Shown here: in pieces, positions 5,357-7,779 of the stretch | Layout: the number at the start of each line of letters is the position of its first letter | How positions within the stretch are numbered: position 1 is the stretch's first letter | From: JAAYBR01 sp033813475 | Lineage (GTDB): Bacteria > Hydrogenedentota > Hydrogenedentia > Hydrogenedentales > CAITNO01 | DNA: 7,779 nt | Assembly: GCA_033813475.1 (NCBI GenBank) | Contig: JAPXRP010000196.1 | Location: 1 to 7,779, forward strand | Reading direction: 5' to 3' | Notes under the pieces: generated by a model | Databases searched by the model: none | Seen by the model: only the letters and a program-made list of their open reading frames with translations | What the model was told of the DNA's origin: nothing | Translations under genes and position numbers: made by a program

Positions 5357-6841
5357 ATGGCGGAAATCTGGGACATTCTCGACCATCTGGACCGGAACCC
5401 CGGCGACCACGAGGAGCGCTGGAAGCTGGCGAAGAAATTCTACGCCGCCTGGGAGTACGAGCAGGCGCTTGAACATCTGGAGCTGCTCAAGAGGGAGTGG
5501 GAGCCGAAACTGAACGTCAGCCGGTACCTGGCGGCGACCTATTACCGGCTCGGGAAAAACGAGGAGGCCCTCGAAGAGCTCCGCGACGCCCTGGACCGCT
5601 GGCCGGACGAGCTGTCGCTCAAGGAGCAGATGACGCGGGTGCTGGAGACGCTCAAAGACTACGCGGGCGCCCGCACGGTCTGGCAGGAAATCCGGGACGC
5701 GCAGCCCGACCATCCCCTGGCGGAGAAGGCCCTGGAGCGGCTGAAACGCAGCGAGCGCAAGGCGGCGGAGCGCACCAAGCGCAACAAGCCCCCGAAGGCG
5801 CTGGCCTTTGCGGGGGCCACGAAGGTCTGCCCCGTCTGCGGGGCCTCCAACCTGGACGACGCCACGGAATGCTGGCAGTGCGGGGAGGGCGGCCGGGGCG
5901 TCAAGACGCCGGTCCCCCGCGCCGCCGAGGCCGCCCATGCGAAGTCCGTCGCCCTGAGTCCCGAAACCGCCACCGTCGCCGTGGTGGCGATGGTCGGGCT
6001 GCTCCTGCTGGCCGGGGGCTACGGCACTGTGCTGATGCTCCGCGACGCGGGGGCCGCCGTGGAGGACCCCCGGCCCGTTGCGACTCTCGCGGATGTGTGG
6101 GCGCGCCAGATGCCCGCCAGCCGGATATTCTCCGGCATCGCCGTGATCTTCCTGTGGCCGCTTATCCTGCGCCTGGCCCTGCGGCTGGTCCGGCAGCCCC
6201 GCCCGGCCCCGCCCGTGGTGGTGAATCTCTCCGCCGTTTTTCTCGGCTCCCTGGGCTACGCCCTCACCTTCCTTCCCCACCCGGGAAACGTTCTCGCGCT
6301 GCTCCTGCCCGCGCTGGCGTCGCTGGTGCTGACGCTCACGCTGTTCGGGCTGGCGCCCGCCAAAGCGGTGGCCGCCTGGGGCATCCAGTACCTCCTGGTC
6401 TTCATCACGGGCGCGCTGCTCTTCTTCGCGTCGGAGTCCTTCCAGCTCGGCATGCCGGTCAATCCGCTGCGCGAGCTGCGCAACGTCGCCCGCCACATCG
6501 GCGACACGGGCCAGCACCGCGATCCGGGCATGTACCAGATGCCGGACGAGGCCATGCCCTGGGAGAGGCGGGTTGTCTGGCGCGAGACGGGGTCGGCGTG
6601 GCTGGACAGGCGGGCGGGGCCCGTCGCCTTTGTGGTCGTGCCGGAGGCGGAGGTCTCCGAGATTAAATTCCAGATTTACGACGACTCGGGGGTGCGCGTG
6701 TTTGACTATGTGAAAGAGCGCCCGTACACCCGCTTCTTCGAGGTCGAACCGGGAAGGGAGTACCGGATCGTCGTCGAGGGCCCCGGAAACAGGGCCGCCC
6801 GGGTCATCATACAGAGCCTGCTTATCCCCGAGTTCCTATAA
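5357..6841 (+). CDS. TPR / zinc-ribbon / multi-pass membrane protein, unknown function
   Basis: The 494-residue product combines four parts. Residues 1-135 form a cytoplasmic TPR-like array; WEYEQALEHLELL and YYRLGKNEEALEELRDALDRWP are typical repeat units. A zinc ribbon with C158-x2-C161-x10-C172-x2-C175 follows a lysine/arginine-rich linker. Five hydrophobic segments lie at about 204-227, 261-280, 287-306, 310-332 and 338-357. Residues 405-494 look like a small beta-rich domain with alternating hydrophobic strands (FVVVPEAEV, IKFQIYDDSG, YRIVVEGPGN). An odd number of helices would put this C-terminal domain on the far side of the membrane from the TPR and zinc ribbon. The start has AAGAAGG (5344-5350) six bases upstream, and the gap to the preceding gene is 41 bases. 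It is the last gene of the operon and ends inside the convergent ligase gene. I know no characterised protein with this order; a scaffold or transmembrane linker is a reasonable guess. Confidence 0.87.
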   Translation: MAEIWDILDHLDRNPGDHEERWKLAKKFYAAWEYEQALEHLELLKREWEPKLNVSRYLAATYYRLGKNEEALEELRDALDRWPDELSLKEQMTRVLETLKDYAGARTVWQEIRDAQPDHPLAEKALERLKRSERKAAERTKRNKPPKALAFAGATKVCPVCGASNLDDATECWQCGEGGRGVKTPVPRAAEAAHAKSVALSPETATVAVVAMVGLLLLAGGYGTVLMLRDAGAAVEDPRPVATLADVWARQMPASRIFSGIAVIFLWPLILRLALRLVRQPRPAPPVVVNLSAVFLGSLGYALTFLPHPGNVLALLLPALASLVLTLTLFGLAPAKAVAAWGIQYLLVFITGALLFFASESFQLGMPVNPLRELRNVARHIGDTGQHRDPGMYQMPDEAMPWERRVVWRETGSAWLDRRAGPVAFVVVPEAEVSEIKFQIYDDSGVRVFDYVKERPYTRFFEVEPGREYRIVVEGPGNRAARVIIQSLLIPEFL

Positions 6842-7779
6842 CCCCCCGGACGCCTCCCGCGCCCGGCGCCGCTCCTGCCAGCGCGCCCATTCCCCGGGGC
6901 GCCCCGCGGCCCGCAGAATCTCCCACGCGCGCGCGTTGCCCGGCCACCGGAAGACACACTCCACCGCCGCCGCCCGCGCCTCCCCCCCCCGGCCCAGGGC
7001 GTGCAGCGCCTCCGCCCGCAGCAGATGCAGCCTGCCCGTGTCCGTGTCGCGCCGGCCCGCCGCCAGACGGCCAAGCGCCTCGGAGGGCCTTCCCGCCGCA
7101 AGCAGCAGGATGGCGTGGTCCTCCCAGGACTGCGGCGGCGGCCAGGCGCGCGAAAACACCCGGTGATACGCCGCGCCGGCCCCCGGATTCCCCGCAAGAT
7201 GAAGGTCCTCCGCATGCCGCAGCAGCCGGCTCGGAAACGCCACGCCCCAGAAACATCCCGCGGACGACGCGCACACCAGGAACGCCGCCGCACCCCGGAG
7301 GGCCGTCTCCCCTGCCCGCCTTCCGGAAACGGCCGTCTCCGCCGGCCTTTGGGTGCCGGCGCCGCAAAGCAGCAGCAGCCCCGCCCAGGCGTGCGGAACG
7401 CTCTTCAGGCCCGCGTTCATGCAGCAGAACACGGCGAGCGCGGCCAGCGCGCCAAGGGCCCCGGCGGAAGGCCTGCGCAGACGGCCCCGGCGCAGGTTCC
7501 AGAACCAGAAGGCCGCGAGCCCGGCCAGGGCCGCCGCCCCCATAAGGCCGTTTTCCGCCAGAAACTGGAGCGGCTCACCGTGGGCGTTGTCCGCGTGCAG
7601 CTCGTTGTGCGTGTGCCGCCCGCCGCCGTCCGCCCACAGCACCCGCCCCAGATGCCAGGGGCTTTCGCGGGCGAAATCGCCCAGCCCGACACCGGTCGCC
7701 GGGCGGTCCAGAAACATGTCCCACGCCCCCGCCCACAGCCACCGGCGGACATGGTAGCCCGCGTCGCCCGCGTCAAAGG
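6836..7779 (-). CDS. O-antigen ligase/Wzy-family protein with TPR-like C-terminus, 5'-truncated by the window
   Basis: Only the last 313 residues are visible; the frame is open to the window edge. Counting from the first visible codon, the segment WDMFLDRPATGVGLGDF (19-35) is the usual lead-in to the large periplasmic loop of O-antigen ligases and Wzy-like polymerases. The loop follows with HTHNEL and AHGEPLQFLAENGLMG (65-80). The family often shows AHNEYLQ.LAE.G; the histidine (H66) is kept, but the adjacent asparagine is glycine here. Hydrophobic segments at about 80-93, 106-138 and 158-180 then cross the membrane. The last 120 residues are alanine/arginine-rich helical pairs resembling TPRs (EDHAILLLAAGRPSEALGRL, LHLLRAEALHALGRGGEARA). 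Such enzymes join or polymerise lipid-linked glycans on the periplasmic side, but the substrate is not readable here. Its stop TAG (6836-6838) sits against the convergent gene's TAA (6839-6841), giving a six-base tail overlap. Confidence 0.85.
   Translation of the reverse strand, partial: FDAGDAGYHVRRWLWAGAWDMFLDRPATGVGLGDFARESPWHLGRVLWADGGGRHTHNELHADNAHGEPLQFLAENGLMGAAALAGLAAFWFWNLRRGRLRRPSAGALGALAALAVFCCMNAGLKSVPHAWAGLLLLCGAGTQRPAETAVSGRRAGETALRGAAAFLVCASSAGCFWGVAFPSRLLRHAEDLHLAGNPGAGAAYHRVFSRAWPPPQSWEDHAILLLAAGRPSEALGRLAAGRRDTDTGRLHLLRAEALHALGRGGEARAAAVECVFRWPGNARAWEILRAAGRPGEWARWQERRRAREASGGL

Noticed and set aside
5150..6517. A 455-codon minus-strand open frame opposite the TPR/zinc-ribbon gene.
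   Set aside because: It is low-complexity and domain-free, and it overlaps two good plus-strand genes.

Overview
The window reads as ordinary chromosome from a GC-rich, Gram-negative-type bacterium. The GC bias shows in codon third positions and in the long open frames opposite most genes. The partial gene at the right end belongs to the O-antigen ligase/Wzy family, which implies polysaccharide assembly at an envelope. The gene styles (HHIKN-type GAF kinase, TPR/zinc-ribbon membrane protein, ligase fused to TPR-like helices) and two hairpin repeats remind me of PVC-superphylum or Hydrogenedentota-like genomes. That placement is an impression, not a demonstration. I see no tRNA, rRNA, CRISPR array, transposase or phage gene.

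Left part (1-1421): a double-hairpin block at 1-74 is followed by about 155 bases in which I recognise nothing beyond a strong ribosome binding site. Next comes a signal-anchored protein of unknown function (232-879, +). It converges on a small acidic soluble protein of unknown function (886-1284, -). A 92-bp MITE-like palindromic repeat (1324-1415) fills most of the gap to thrC.

Centre (1422-2745): threonine synthase, thrC, lies on the minus strand (1422-2519), without other threonine-pathway genes in view. It is divergent from the following operon. The 226-bp divergent spacer holds a plausible thrC promoter with a palindrome between its -35 and -10 elements.

Right part (2746-6841, +): four closely packed genes look like one operon. 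They encode a membrane-anchored M28-like peptidase lacking one canonical metal ligand, a soluble GAF-domain histidine kinase overlapping it by ATGA, a 96-residue two-helix membrane protein with a very basic tail, and a TPR / zinc-ribbon / multi-pass membrane protein. No response regulator is visible. The arrangement suggests, but does not prove, a shared envelope-sensing or envelope-processing role. This operon is the best candidate here for an undescribed system.

Far right (6836-7779, -): the C-terminal part of an O-antigen ligase-family polymerase/ligase with a TPR-like tail runs off the window. It overlaps the upstream operon tail-to-tail by six bases.
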